Positions 5,956 to 12,969 of a DNA stretch of 18,267 bases are shown here, one piece after another. Numbering within the stretch: the first letter of the stretch is position 1; each line of letters begins with the position of its first letter. This DNA is from an uncultured Oscillospiraceae bacterium. Lineage in GTDB: Bacteria; Bacillota; Clostridia; Oscillospirales; Ruminococcaceae. Where the stretch lies: the NCBI GenBank assembly GCA_900540595.1, contig UQGL01000040.1, positions 1 to 18,267 of the forward strand, written 5' to 3'. The position numbers and the translations under genes were made by a program. The notes beneath the pieces were generated by a model. That model searched no databases, was not told the origin of the DNA, and saw only the letters and a list, made by a program, of their open reading frames with translations.

Positions 5956-7149
5956 ATGTTACTTACCGGAAAAACCATCGTCCTCGGCATCACCGGAGGC
6001 ATTGCGGCCTATAAAATGCCCAATGTGGCGCATGCGCTGGTCAAGCTGGGGGCCGATGTTCATGTCCTGATGACCAAAAATGCCACCGAGTTCATCTCTC
6101 CGCTGGTATTTGAAACGCTGACCCGCCGCCGCTGTCAGGTGGATACCTTCGACCGCAACTTCCAGTACGATGTGGCGCATATCAGCCTTGCCAATGCGGC
6201 GGACCTCATGCTCATTGCGCCTGCCACGGCCAATGTCATCGCCAAGCTGGCCCACGGTCAGGCCGATGATATGCTGACCACCGTCACGCTGGCTGCGACC
6301 TGCCCCAAGCTGGTTGCGCCCGCCATGAACACCCACATGCTGGAAAATCCCATCACGCAGGATAACCTCAAAACACTGCAGCACTATGGCTTCACCGTCA
6401 TTCCGTCCGGCTCCGGTATGCTGGCCTGCGGCGATGTCGGCTCCGGCCGGCTGCCTGAGGAGGGCGTGCTGGTGGACTATGTGCTGCGCGAGCTTGCCTG
6501 TGAAAAGGATCTGCGCGGCAAAAAGGTCGTTGTGTCGGCCGGTGCAACGCAGGAATCCATGGACCCGGTGCGCTACCTGACAAACCATTCCACTGGCAAG
6601 ATGGGCTATGCCGTGGCGCGTGCCTGTATGCTGCGCGGCGCAGAGGTCACGCTTCTTGCCTCAACCGGCTGCACGCTGCCGCCTGTTCCGTTTGTCAAGA
6701 CTGTGCCGTTCACAACAGCAGCCGACCTCTTTGAGGCTGTAAAGACCCATGCCATGGACGCCGATGCACTGGTGATGGCGGCTGCCGTGGCGGACTACCG
6801 CCCTGCCACCGTGGCAGCTGACAAGGTGAAAAAGCATGACGGCGAGATGAGCATTGCCCTTGAGCGCACCGAGGACATCCTTGCGTGGGTGGGCGCACAC
6901 AAGCCGGAAAAGCTGTTTGTCTGCGGCTTCTCGATGGAGACGCGCGATCTGATCGAGAACTCCACTGCCAAGCTGAAGAAGAAAAACATGGATATGATCG
7001 TTGCCAATAACCTGAAGATCCCCGGTGCGGGCTTCGGCGTCGATACCAATGTCGTGACGATCATTACCGGGCAGGGCATCACCGAGCTGCCCCTGCAGAG
7101 CAAGGACGGCGTTGCCGGGCATATCGCAGACGCAATCGCCAATAAATAA
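5956..7149 (+). CDS. coaBC: Bifunctional phosphopantothenoylcysteine synthetase/decarboxylase
   Basis: A 397-residue flavoprotein that ligates cysteine to 4'-phosphopantothenate and then decarboxylates the product to 4'-phosphopantetheine. The CoaC half (about 1-180) has GITGGIAAYK at 11-20, active-site H75 in HISLANAAD, PAMNTHM at 122-128 and the redox cysteine C158 in GMLACGDVGSGRLPE. The CoaB half (about 188-397) has VVVSAGATQESMDPVRYLTN, STGKMGYAVA, the AAAVADYRP motif at about 275-283 and the KVKK lysines at 290-293. All expected residues are present. The CoaB half of bacterial enzymes normally uses CTP. The start is the ATG at 5956 with AAGGG ten bases upstream. It follows the symmetric control region and may be co-transcribed with asnB, 60 bases downstream. 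Confidence 0.96.
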   Translation: MLLTGKTIVLGITGGIAAYKMPNVAHALVKLGADVHVLMTKNATEFISPLVFETLTRRRCQVDTFDRNFQYDVAHISLANAADLMLIAPATANVIAKLAHGQADDMLTTVTLAATCPKLVAPAMNTHMLENPITQDNLKTLQHYGFTVIPSGSGMLACGDVGSGRLPEEGVLVDYVLRELACEKDLRGKKVVVSAGATQESMDPVRYLTNHSTGKMGYAVARACMLRGAEVTLLASTGCTLPPVPFVKTVPFTTAADLFEAVKTHAMDADALVMAAAVADYRPATVAADKVKKHDGEMSIALERTEDILAWVGAHKPEKLFVCGFSMETRDLIENSTAKLKKKNMDMIVANNLKIPGAGFGVDTNVVTIITGQGITELPLQSKDGVAGHIADAIANK

Positions 7150-7209
7150 CACATACCCCCGCTCCCTCCCGCATATTCATTTATGAATCATGCAAAGGGG
7201 GGCTTTTTT

Positions 7210-9057
7210 ATGTGCGGAATTGCGGGGCAGGTCGGGCGCGACCCCCGGACGATACAGAGCCGGTATGCGGCCTACTGCGCCATGCAGCAGACGCTGGCGC
7301 GCCGCGGCCCGGACCAGCGAGGCATGTTCATCAGCGGCCGGGCGGCGCTGATCCATGCACGGCTGGCGGTCGTGGATCTTGAAAACGGCCTGCAGCCCAT
7401 GCAGCTGGACTGGCAGGGGGAAACCTATGTGCTGGTCTATAACGGAGAACTGTACAACACGCCTGAGCTGCGGGCTGCGCTGCTGCACCGCGGCCACCGC
7501 TTTGCCGGGCACTCCGACACCGAGGTGCTGCTCCATGCCTTTGCGGAATGGGGCGAAAGCTGCACGGCAATGTGCAACGGCATTTTTGCGTTTGCGGTCT
7601 GGCAGGTAAATGCGGGCAGGCTGTTTCTGGCGCGGGATCGCTGCGGTGTCAAGCCGCTGTTCTATACCCTGACAGAGCAGAGCCTGATCTTCGGCAGCGA
7701 AATCAAAACCCTGCTGGCCCACCCGGCCGTGCCGCCGCGGGTGGATGCCGCCGGTCTGGCGGAAGTGCTGCTGCTCGGCCCCGGCCGCACACCCGGCTGC
7801 GGCGTGTTCTGCGGGGTAGAGGAGTTACTGCCCGGGCAGTATGCTATCTACGAGGCCGACACGGCTCGACTGACACTGCATACCTACTGGTGGCTTGAGG
7901 ATCATGAGCATCCCGATGATTTTGCGGCCACGACGCGAAAAGTCCGTGACCTGGTGACGGATGCCATTGAGCGCCAACTTGTCTCTGACGTACCCGTGGC
8001 GACATTCCTCTCGGGCGGGCTGGACTCCAGCCTGATTTCTGCCATTGCGGATGCCAATTTTACAGCCCACGGCAGGCAGCTGCAGACCTTCTCGGTGGGA
8101 TACCGGGATAACCGGAAGTATTTTCATGCTACAAAATTTCAGCCCGGTGCGGATGCCCCTTATATCCGCAAAATGAATGAATTTCTCCATGCCCGCCACC
8201 ATTGGATCACACTGGACACCCCGGAGCTGGTCCCGGCGCTGTATGCAGCGGTGGATGCGCGTGACCTGCCCGGTATGGCGGATGTCGATGCATCGCTGCT
8301 GCTGTTCTGCCGACAGATCAAGCCCCATGCCACGGTGGCGCTGTCGGGAGAGTGCGCCGATGAGATTTTCGGCGGTTACCCGTGGTACCGCGACCCGGCA
8401 GTGCGGGAAAAATATGGCTTCCCATGGGCGCAGTCCACAGCCTATCGCGCCTCCTTCCTCAAGCCCGGTGTGCTGGGCAGCATTGACCCGGCTGCTTTTG
8501 TGGATGCCCGCTACCGCCAAACGCTGGCAGAAACCTCCGTCCGACCCGGCCTGTCGGCAGAGGAACAGCGTATGCGCCAGATGATGAACCTGAATTTCAA
8601 ATGGTTTATGCAGACCCTGCTTGACCGTAAGGATCGCATGAGCATGTACAGCGGGCTGGAGGTCCGGGTGCCGTTCTGCGACTACCGCATTGCGGAGTAC
8701 CTCTACTCTGTCCCGTGGGAATATAAAGACTACCGAAATCAGGAAAAAGGCCTGCTGCGCGAGGCAATGCGGGGCGTACTGCCGGATGAGGTGCTGTGGC
8801 GGCGCAAAAGCCCTTATCCTAAGACATGGAATCCCAGCTACCTTGCGGCCGTCTCGGCCGAGCTGCGCGGTGTGCTGGCTGACCCGGCCGCGCCAATTTT
8901 GCGCATTATCAAGGCCGACGCACTGGAAAACCTGCTGGCATCGGGCGCGGATAACCCCATCCCGTGGTATGGCCAGCTGATGACAACGCCGCAGACCATC
9001 GCATGGTTTGTCCAGCTGAACTACTGGCTAGAGAAGTATAAGGTGGAGCTGGTGTGA
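7210..9057 (+). CDS. asnB: Asparagine synthetase, glutamine-hydrolysing
   Basis: A 615-residue enzyme making asparagine from aspartate, ATP and glutamine. The N-terminal class II glutaminase domain begins MCGIAGQ, so C2 becomes the N-terminal nucleophile after Met removal. RRGPDQRGMF, YNGELYNT at 77-84, GHSDTEVLLHAF and FLARDRCGVKPLFY follow. The C-terminal synthetase domain has the ATP pyrophosphatase loop SGGLDSS at 268-274 and GECADEIFGGYPW at 380-392. The start must be the ATG at 7210: the ATG at 7183 would bury the catalytic cysteine nine residues inside. GGGGGG at 7197-7202, seven bases upstream, is the ribosome binding site. It may be read from the coaBC promoter, since I see no strong promoter or terminator between them. 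REP-like repeats follow it. Confidence 0.94.
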   Translation: MCGIAGQVGRDPRTIQSRYAAYCAMQQTLARRGPDQRGMFISGRAALIHARLAVVDLENGLQPMQLDWQGETYVLVYNGELYNTPELRAALLHRGHRFAGHSDTEVLLHAFAEWGESCTAMCNGIFAFAVWQVNAGRLFLARDRCGVKPLFYTLTEQSLIFGSEIKTLLAHPAVPPRVDAAGLAEVLLLGPGRTPGCGVFCGVEELLPGQYAIYEADTARLTLHTYWWLEDHEHPDDFAATTRKVRDLVTDAIERQLVSDVPVATFLSGGLDSSLISAIADANFTAHGRQLQTFSVGYRDNRKYFHATKFQPGADAPYIRKMNEFLHARHHWITLDTPELVPALYAAVDARDLPGMADVDASLLLFCRQIKPHATVALSGECADEIFGGYPWYRDPAVREKYGFPWAQSTAYRASFLKPGVLGSIDPAAFVDARYRQTLAETSVRPGLSAEEQRMRQMMNLNFKWFMQTLLDRKDRMSMYSGLEVRVPFCDYRIAEYLYSVPWEYKDYRNQEKGLLREAMRGVLPDEVLWRRKSPYPKTWNPSYLAAVSAELRGVLADPAAPILRIIKADALENLLASGADNPIPWYGQLMTTPQTIAWFVQLNYWLEKYKVELV

Positions 9058-9065
9058 TGTGGAGG

Positions 9066-9093
9066 ACGGCGGTCAGGGGACTGACCGCCCTAC
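9066..9093. repeat. REP-like hairpin, copy B
   Basis: The stem CGGCGGTCAG/CTGACCGCC around a GGGA-type loop, ending in CCCTAC, is directly downstream of asnB. It matches copies A and C in layout and length, with a C-to-T change in one arm balanced by G-to-A in the other. Confidence 0.75.
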
Positions 9094-9109
9094 GGCCTTT
9101 GCCCCGCGG

Positions 9110-9137
9110 GTAGGGCGGCCAGTCCTCTGGCCGCCGC
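9110..9137. repeat. REP-like hairpin, copy C, inverted relative to copy B
   Basis: GTAGGGCGGCC (9110-9120), then a short GTCCTC loop region, then GGCCGCCGC. It is the reverse-complement form of copy A with one compensatory base-pair change. Copies B and C face each other across 16 bases. From 9138 to about 9196 I see nothing further. Confidence 0.75.
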
Positions 9138-9216
9138 AGCTCGTTCCCGTCACTGCAGACCTTCCCCGCAAAAATAATTTATTTTTCCTCCCCATCTGTT
9201 CAAACCTTGCCCGATG

Positions 9217-9225
9217 TGCTATAAT
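9217..9225 (+). promoter_or_regulatory. Extended -10 promoter of guaA
   Basis: TGC directly before TATAAT (9220-9225). The -35 region is weak (TGTTCA at 9197-9202, 17-base spacing), as expected for an extended -10 promoter. The leader is about 30 bases, too short for a purine riboswitch. Confidence 0.65.
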
Positions 9226-9263
9226 AACTCAATAGGACTACAAATAGAGAAGGGAGACCCCTC

Positions 9264-10808
9264 ATGCAGCAGGAAACCGTTATCGTTCTGGATTTCGGCG
9301 GCCAGTATAATCAGCTGATCGCGCGCCGCGTCCGCGAATGCAACGTATATTGCGAGATCTATTCTTACCGTACCGACCTTGCCAAGATCAAGGCCAAAAA
9401 CCCGAAGGGCATCATCTTCACCGGCGGCCCCAACAGCGCCTATCTGCCGGATTCGCCCACGATCGACCCCGAAATCTTTACTTGGGGTGTGCCCATCCTC
9501 GGCATCTGCTACGGCAGCCAGCTGATGATGCATATGCTGGGCGGCAAGGTCTGCAAGGCCCCCGAGCGTGAGTACGGCAAAACGCTGGTCGATCTGGATA
9601 CTGCCAGCCCGCTGTTTGATACGCTGCCCGCCCAGAATGTCTGCTGGATGAGCCATAACGATTATATCGAGCAGGCAGCCCCCGGCTTTGAGATTATTGC
9701 CCATACCCCAAACTGCCCGGTGGCCGCTGCGCAGGATAAGGCCCGTGGCCTGTATGCTGTGCAGTTCCACCCCGAGGTTCTGCACACTGAGAACGGCACC
9801 AAGATCCTGCACAACTTTGTGTATAAGGTCTGCGGCTGCGCCGGTGACTGGAAGATGGACTCCTTTGTCGAGAACTCCGTCAAGGCCCTGCGCGAGAAGA
9901 TCGGCGACGGCAAGGTGCTGTGCGCCCTGTCCGGCGGTGTCGATTCCAGCGTCTGCGCGGCTATGCTGGCCAAGGCCATCGGCAAGCAGCTGACCTGCGT
10001 TTTCGTTGACCACGGTCTGCTGCGCAAGAACGAGCGCGAGCAGGTCTGCGAGGTCTTTGGCGAGGGCGGTCAGTTTGACATCAACTTTGTCTGCGTTGAC
10101 GCCCGCGACCGCTTCTACAAGAAGCTGGCCGGCGTAGAGGCCCCCGAGAGCAAGCGCAAGATCATCGGCGAGGAGTTTATCCGCGTATTCGAGGATGAAG
10201 CAAAAAAGATCGGCGCTGTGGACTTTTTGGCACAGGGCACGATCTACCCCGATGTCGTGGAGAGCGGCCTCGGCGGCGAAAGCGCCACTATCAAAAGCCA
10301 CCACAATGTCGGCGGTCTGCCCGATTATGTTGACTTCAAGGAGATCGTGGAGCCGCTGCGCGACCTGTTCAAGGACGAGGTCCGTCAGGCCGGCCGCGAG
10401 CTGGGTCTGCCAGAGTACCTTGTTGCCCGCCAGCCGTTCCCCGGCCCGGGTCTGGCTATCCGCATTATTGGCGATGTGACCCCCGAAAAGGTCGCCATCG
10501 TGCAGGATGCCGATGCCATCTGGCGTGAGGAGGTCGATAAACTCCCCATGGCCCAGCGCCCCAGCCAGTACTTTGCCGCGCTGACCAACATGCGCAGTGT
10601 CGGTGTCATGGGTGATGAGCGCACCTACGATTACGCCATTGCCCTGCGCGCCGTAACCACCACCGATTTTATGACCGCCGAGGTCACAATCCTGCCGACC
10701 GAAACCATCACCACCGCAGCCAACCGCATCGTGAACGAAGTCAAGAACATCAACCGCGTCATGTTCGACTACACCACGAAACCGCCGGCAACGATTGAGT
10801 TTGAATGA
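9264..10808 (+). CDS. guaA: GMP synthase, glutamine-hydrolysing
   Basis: A 514-residue enzyme converting XMP to GMP with ATP and glutamine, the last step of guanine nucleotide synthesis. The class I glutaminase domain (about 1-195) has nucleophile C82 in GICYGSQ and the H169/E171 pair in QFHPEV. The ATP pyrophosphatase domain has SGGVDSS at 223-229. The C-terminal dimerisation domain has [15 protein letters not shown] and ends [11 protein letters not shown]. All catalytic motifs are intact and the length is normal. AAGGGAG lies seven bases before the ATG. The 3' end of guaA is a known integration site for several mobile elements (Tn5801 is one), and an integrase module starts just downstream here. 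Confidence 0.97.
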   Translation: MQQETVIVLDFGGQYNQLIARRVRECNVYCEIYSYRTDLAKIKAKNPKGIIFTGGPNSAYLPDSPTIDPEIFTWGVPILGICYGSQLMMHMLGGKVCKAPEREYGKTLVDLDTASPLFDTLPAQNVCWMSHNDYIEQAAPGFEIIAHTPNCPVAAAQDKARGLYAVQFHPEVLHTENGTKILHNFVYKVCGCAGDWKMDSFVENSVKALREKIGDGKVLCALSGGVDSSVCAAMLAKAIGKQLTCVFVDHGLLRKNEREQVCEVFGEGGQFDINFVCVDARDRFYKKLAGVEAPESKRKIIGEEFIRVFEDEAKKIGAVDFLAQGTIYPDVVESGLGGESATIKSHHNVGGLPDYVDFKEIVEPLRDLFKDEVRQAGRELGLPEYLVARQPFPGPGLAIRIIGDVTPEKVAIVQDADAIWREEVDKLPMAQRPSQYFAALTNMRSVGVMGDERTYDYAIALRAVTTTDFMTAEVTILPTETITTAANRIVNEVKNINRVMFDYTTKPPATIEFE

Positions 10809-10917
10809 TTTGAAATCGTTGATAATCATTGCAGTAACGATAAAATTTGAAACATTGATAGTTGTCTGATACTGCTTTGATACTAACTGAAGATTATTCG
10901 CACTGAGAGACGCAGAA
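10809..10917. other. guaA-distal spacer with 11-base phased TGATACT repeats
   Basis: This AT-rich spacer between guaA and its terminator contains TGATAGT (10856), TGATACT (10867) and TGATACT (10878) at exact 11-base intervals. TTGAAATCGTTGATA (10810) and TTGAAACATTGATA (10847) also resemble each other. Helically phased short repeats beside an integration target suggest protein binding, for example integrase or excisionase arm sites. I see no ORF here. Confidence 0.4.
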
Positions 10918-10957
10918 CGCCCTCTGAAAAACGGTGAGTTTTTCAGAGGGCGTTTTT
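10918..10957 (+). terminator. Strong Rho-independent terminator downstream of guaA
   Basis: A perfect 15-base-pair stem (10918-10932 with 10938-10952, arms CGCCCTCTGAAAAAC and its complement), a 5-base loop GGTGA and then TTTTT. The minus strand lacks a matching T run after the stem. It lies 110 bases beyond the guaA stop, with the XRE gene ending right behind it. Confidence 0.93.
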
Positions 10958-10961
10958 GTCT

Positions 10962-11468
10962 CTATTTTTCTTTTCGCCACTTTCTGTGGTATGTTTCAGG
11001 ATAACAGGCATCAGCAGTTGCAGGCCAGTTGAGTCTCCATTCGGTGTATTCTTCTTGTGTAATTTCTCCATTTGCAAGTTGCTCTTTGCGCAACTTCCAT
11101 TCCCCTAGATAGTCTTCCATGCGGTCATAATCATAAATAATAGCGATGCGTTTTTTGGGCTGCTGAGAACCACTGTCATCAAGCACATCGACTAGTCTAA
11201 TACCGGGATGTTGGTCGTCTTGATCGAAAAGAGTATACATAACATCTTCTGCGCAATACATATCAGGTTCATAAAGAGCATAGAAACTGACATCTAAGAC
11301 ATCCGCAATTTTATGAAGTAAAGCATCTTTAGGCTTACGGGTATTGCTTTCGTATTGTGCGATACGAACATCGGCGCCTCGTTTATTAAATCCAACTGCA
11401 ACGCCTAACTCCTTTTGAGTCATACCGCGAAAGACGCGCGCTTTCTTTATTCGATCACCAATTGACAA
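10962..11468 (-). CDS. XRE-family repressor of the integration module
   Basis: A 168-residue protein with an N-terminal helix-turn-helix of the Cro/CI type (SIGDRIKKARVFRGMTQKEL, then VRIAQYESNTRKPKDALLHK and IADVLDVSFYALYEP). An acidic middle region and a C-terminal helical part (LRKEQLANGEITQEEYTEWR) follow. The C-terminal part does not match the metallopeptidase-cleaved ImmR type in any way I can see. The preferred start is the TTG at 11468-11466, with AAGGAG nine bases upstream. An ATG at 11510 lies just after the predicted transcription start and lacks a ribosome binding site. It is divergent from the excisionase/integrase genes and probably represses them and itself. Moderate GC and position suggest it belongs to the mobile element. 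Confidence 0.85.
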   Translation of the reverse strand: MSIGDRIKKARVFRGMTQKELGVAVGFNKRGADVRIAQYESNTRKPKDALLHKIADVLDVSFYALYEPDMYCAEDVMYTLFDQDDQHPGIRLVDVLDDSGSQQPKKRIAIIYDYDRMEDYLGEWKLRKEQLANGEITQEEYTEWRLNWPATADACYPETYHRKWRKEK

Positions 11469-11531
11469 CGTTAATAACTCCTTCGTACTGTGAGTGTACA
11501 AGCGCAGCATTGCATGAACGACTGCATGAGT

Positions 11532-11560
11532 ATTATACCATTAAACTATTAAAATCGCAA
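11532..11560 (-). promoter_or_regulatory. Promoter of the XRE gene
   Basis: On the minus strand TTGCGA (11560-11555), 17 bases, then TATAAT (11537-11532). The predicted start is near 11525. Bases 11561-11593 between the two divergent promoters are AT-rich, with no other signal seen. Confidence 0.75.
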
Positions 11561-11593
11561 CAAAAATTTAACAAAAAAGTTTAGGAAAAAAGA

Positions 11594-11681
11594 GCTTAGA
11601 TAATTGGCTTAACTAGATATGCTTAGTATAATGGAGAAAACGTTAAACATATAAGCTTAGTCAAAAAGAAAAAGGACTTAA
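11594..11681. promoter_or_regulatory. Repeated GCTTAG/GCTTAA boxes, likely repressor operators
   Basis: GCTTAG at 11594, GCTTAA at 11607, GCTTAG at 11621 and GCTTAG at 11655, plus ACTTAA at 11676, all on the plus strand. The second box overlaps the -35 element and the third sits in the spacer against the -10 of the excisionase promoter. Bound repressor would therefore block it. The adjacent XRE protein is the natural candidate. Confidence 0.5.
11604..11632 (+). promoter_or_regulatory. Promoter of the excisionase/integrase operon
   Basis: TTGGCT (11604-11609), 17 bases, then TATAAT (11627-11632). The transcript would start near 11639 and have a leader of about 150 bases before the excisionase ATG at 11790. 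Confidence 0.75.
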
Positions 11682-11696
11682 CTGGCAAAAGGTCAA

Positions 11697-11741
11697 GCTT
11701 CAAATAGGAAAGGACTATGTGGGGCGACATAGGTGTGAAGC
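11697..11741 (+). promoter_or_regulatory. Two-part stem in the excisionase leader
   Basis: The outer arms GCTTCA (11697-11702) and TGAAGC (11736-11741) enclose a perfect inner hairpin CTATGT-GGGGCG-ACATAG (11715-11732). No T run follows, so it is not a terminator. The inner stem contains the start codon of a possible 16-residue leader peptide. Confidence 0.5.
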
Positions 11742-11767
11742 GTCAATCATTCAGCCAGTTGAAATAA
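11717..11767 (+). CDS. Possible 16-residue leader peptide before the excisionase gene
   Basis: The reading frame MWGDIGVKRQSFSQLK runs from ATG at 11717 to TAA at 11765-11767. AGGA at 11706-11709 lies seven bases upstream. The start codon is inside the perfect hairpin 11715-11732, so initiation could depend on RNA folding. It stops 22 bases before the excisionase ATG. Its short length makes chance occurrence possible. Confidence 0.35.
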   Translation: MWGDIGVKRQSFSQLK

Positions 11768-11789
11768 ATATTTGAATGAGGAACATAAA

Positions 11790-12137
11790 ATGGATAAAAG
11801 TATTTTTATCAGAGCAGACGAACTTGCTGTAGAATTAGATGTTTCTAAGGCATTGGCTTATAAGATGATCAACCAGTGGAACGAGGAACTGAAAGCCAAA
11901 GGCTATACCACTGTGGGTGGCCGTGTAAGCCGCCAGTACTATTACGAAAAGATTTACGGTGCGGAAAAGGAGAAAGTCGATGCCTGCGTACAAGGATGCC
12001 CAAAAGGGTACATGGTATGCAGCCTTTTACTATCAGGATTGGAAAGGCATCAAGAAAAAGAAATTAAAGCGCGGCTTTCCCACAAAGAAAGAAGCCTTGG
12101 CGTGGGAACGCACATTTCTTCTTCAGCAGGCTGCTGA
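11790..12137 (+). CDS. Excisionase-like winged-helix protein with run-on C-terminus
   Basis: The first about 57 residues (SIFIRADELAVELDVSKALA, then GGRVSRQYYYEKIYG) match the small helix-turn-helix proteins that sit before tyrosine integrases in Firmicutes elements and direct excision. These are normally near 65-70 residues long. Here the frame continues to 115 residues and overlaps the integrase out of frame by 158 bases. The extra residues look like an incidental reading of integrase DNA, so the natural stop was probably lost through a small indel. The start is the ATG at 11790 (GAGGAA six bases upstream), not the TTG at 11772. The function of the N-terminal domain may be kept. Confidence 0.75.
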   Translation: MDKSIFIRADELAVELDVSKALAYKMINQWNEELKAKGYTTVGGRVSRQYYYEKIYGAEKEKVDACVQGCPKGYMVCSLLLSGLERHQEKEIKARLSHKERSLGVGTHISSSAGC

Positions 12138-12969
12138 CTTGACCATGACATTTGAAGCCTTTGTAGAAATCTATATTGTTGACAAGCAGAACCGTCTGCG
12201 TGAGAATACATGGTCCACTAAAGAGCATATCATTCGCACTAAGATACTGCCGTACTTCAAAGAAAAACGACTTTGCGATATTAAACCGCAGGATGTCATC
12301 GCGTGGCAGAATGAATTGTTAAACTACCGCGGCAAAAACGGAGAACCGTATTCTCCAACGTACCTGAAAACACTGCACAGTCAATTCAGTGCGATTCTGA
12401 ACCACGCGGTACGATTCTATGGACTGAACAAAAATGCAGCAACGACTGCGGGCAATATGGGCTCTTCCAAGCACCAAGAGATGCTGTTCTGGACAAAAGA
12501 GGAATATCTCAAATTTGCAGAAGTGATGATGGACAAGCCGTTATCTTACTATGCGTTTGAAATCCTCTACTGGTGCGGTATCCGCGAGGGAGAACTGCTG
12601 GCGCTGACACCCGCAGATTTTGATTTGGACAAAGGGCTACTCTCTATCACAAAATCCTATCAGCGTTTGAATGGCAAAGATGTGATTACAGACCCCAAGA
12701 CACCGAAAAGCGTTCGGGTCGTTCAAATGCCGGATTTTCTGACAGAGGAAATCCGAGACTATCTGAAATCGCTTTACAAGGTGAAGCCGACTGACCGAAT
12801 CTTTGAGGTGACTAAGTATTATTTACATCACGAAATGGACAGGGGCGCAAAAGAGGCCAGGGTCAAGCGCATCAGAATCCACGATTTGCGGCACCCGTAT
12901 GTCAAGCCCAAGACAAAAAAATTTATAACTTTTTTTGAAGTTTTTGGGCAGCTTCATAGCTGCCCATAG
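11980..12969 (+). pseudogene. Tyrosine integrase, truncated within the HxxR catalytic box
   Basis: The start is the ATG at 11980 with AAAAGGAG seven bases upstream. An N-terminal AP2-like arm-binding domain (YKDAQKGTWYAAFYYQDWKG, then GFPTKKEALAWERTF) is followed by the SAM-like core-binding domain (about 55-160) and the catalytic domain. That domain retains the first arginine in WCGIREGELLALTPADFDL and the beta-strand lysine region (TDPKTPKSVRVVQMP). The sequence reads normally to RIRIHDLRH (codons ending at 12894), where relatives continue with SHAS, the second H/W and the tyrosine nucleophile. Instead 24 unrelated residues follow and then TAG. The nucleophile is missing, so this copy cannot recombine. 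The break marks the edge of the serine-recombinase element. Confidence 0.9.

Larger units (their letters stand above)
10809..12894. mobile_element. Remnant of a tyrosine-integrase element downstream of guaA
   Basis: XRE repressor, excisionase-like gene and integrase form a compact integration and control module immediately after guaA. Hand-counted GC in 12121-12180 is 24/60, well under the core. Its right part is cut by a second element. The left attachment site is probably at or just after the guaA stop; no duplicated core is visible in the window, so this is inference. Confidence 0.6.

Noticed and set aside
7183..7209. ATG start adding nine residues to asparagine synthetase
   Set aside because: Class II glutaminase needs the cysteine directly after the initiator Met; the ATG at 7210 gives that.
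9226..9263. Purine riboswitch before guaA
   Set aside because: The leader is only about 30 bases, too short for the aptamer, and no conserved core is present.
9219..10829. 536-codon minus-strand frame opposite guaA
   Set aside because: Same codon-bias artefact. It covers the guaA promoter and gene exactly and shows no domain.
11469..11510. ATG start adding 14 residues to the XRE repressor
   Set aside because: It lies about 15 bases from the predicted transcription start with no ribosome binding site, whereas TTG at 11468 has AAGGAG upstream.
12946..12965. Perfect hairpin as terminator of the recombinase operon
   Set aside because: On the minus strand it is followed by A-rich sequence, not a T run, and a translated frame runs through it.
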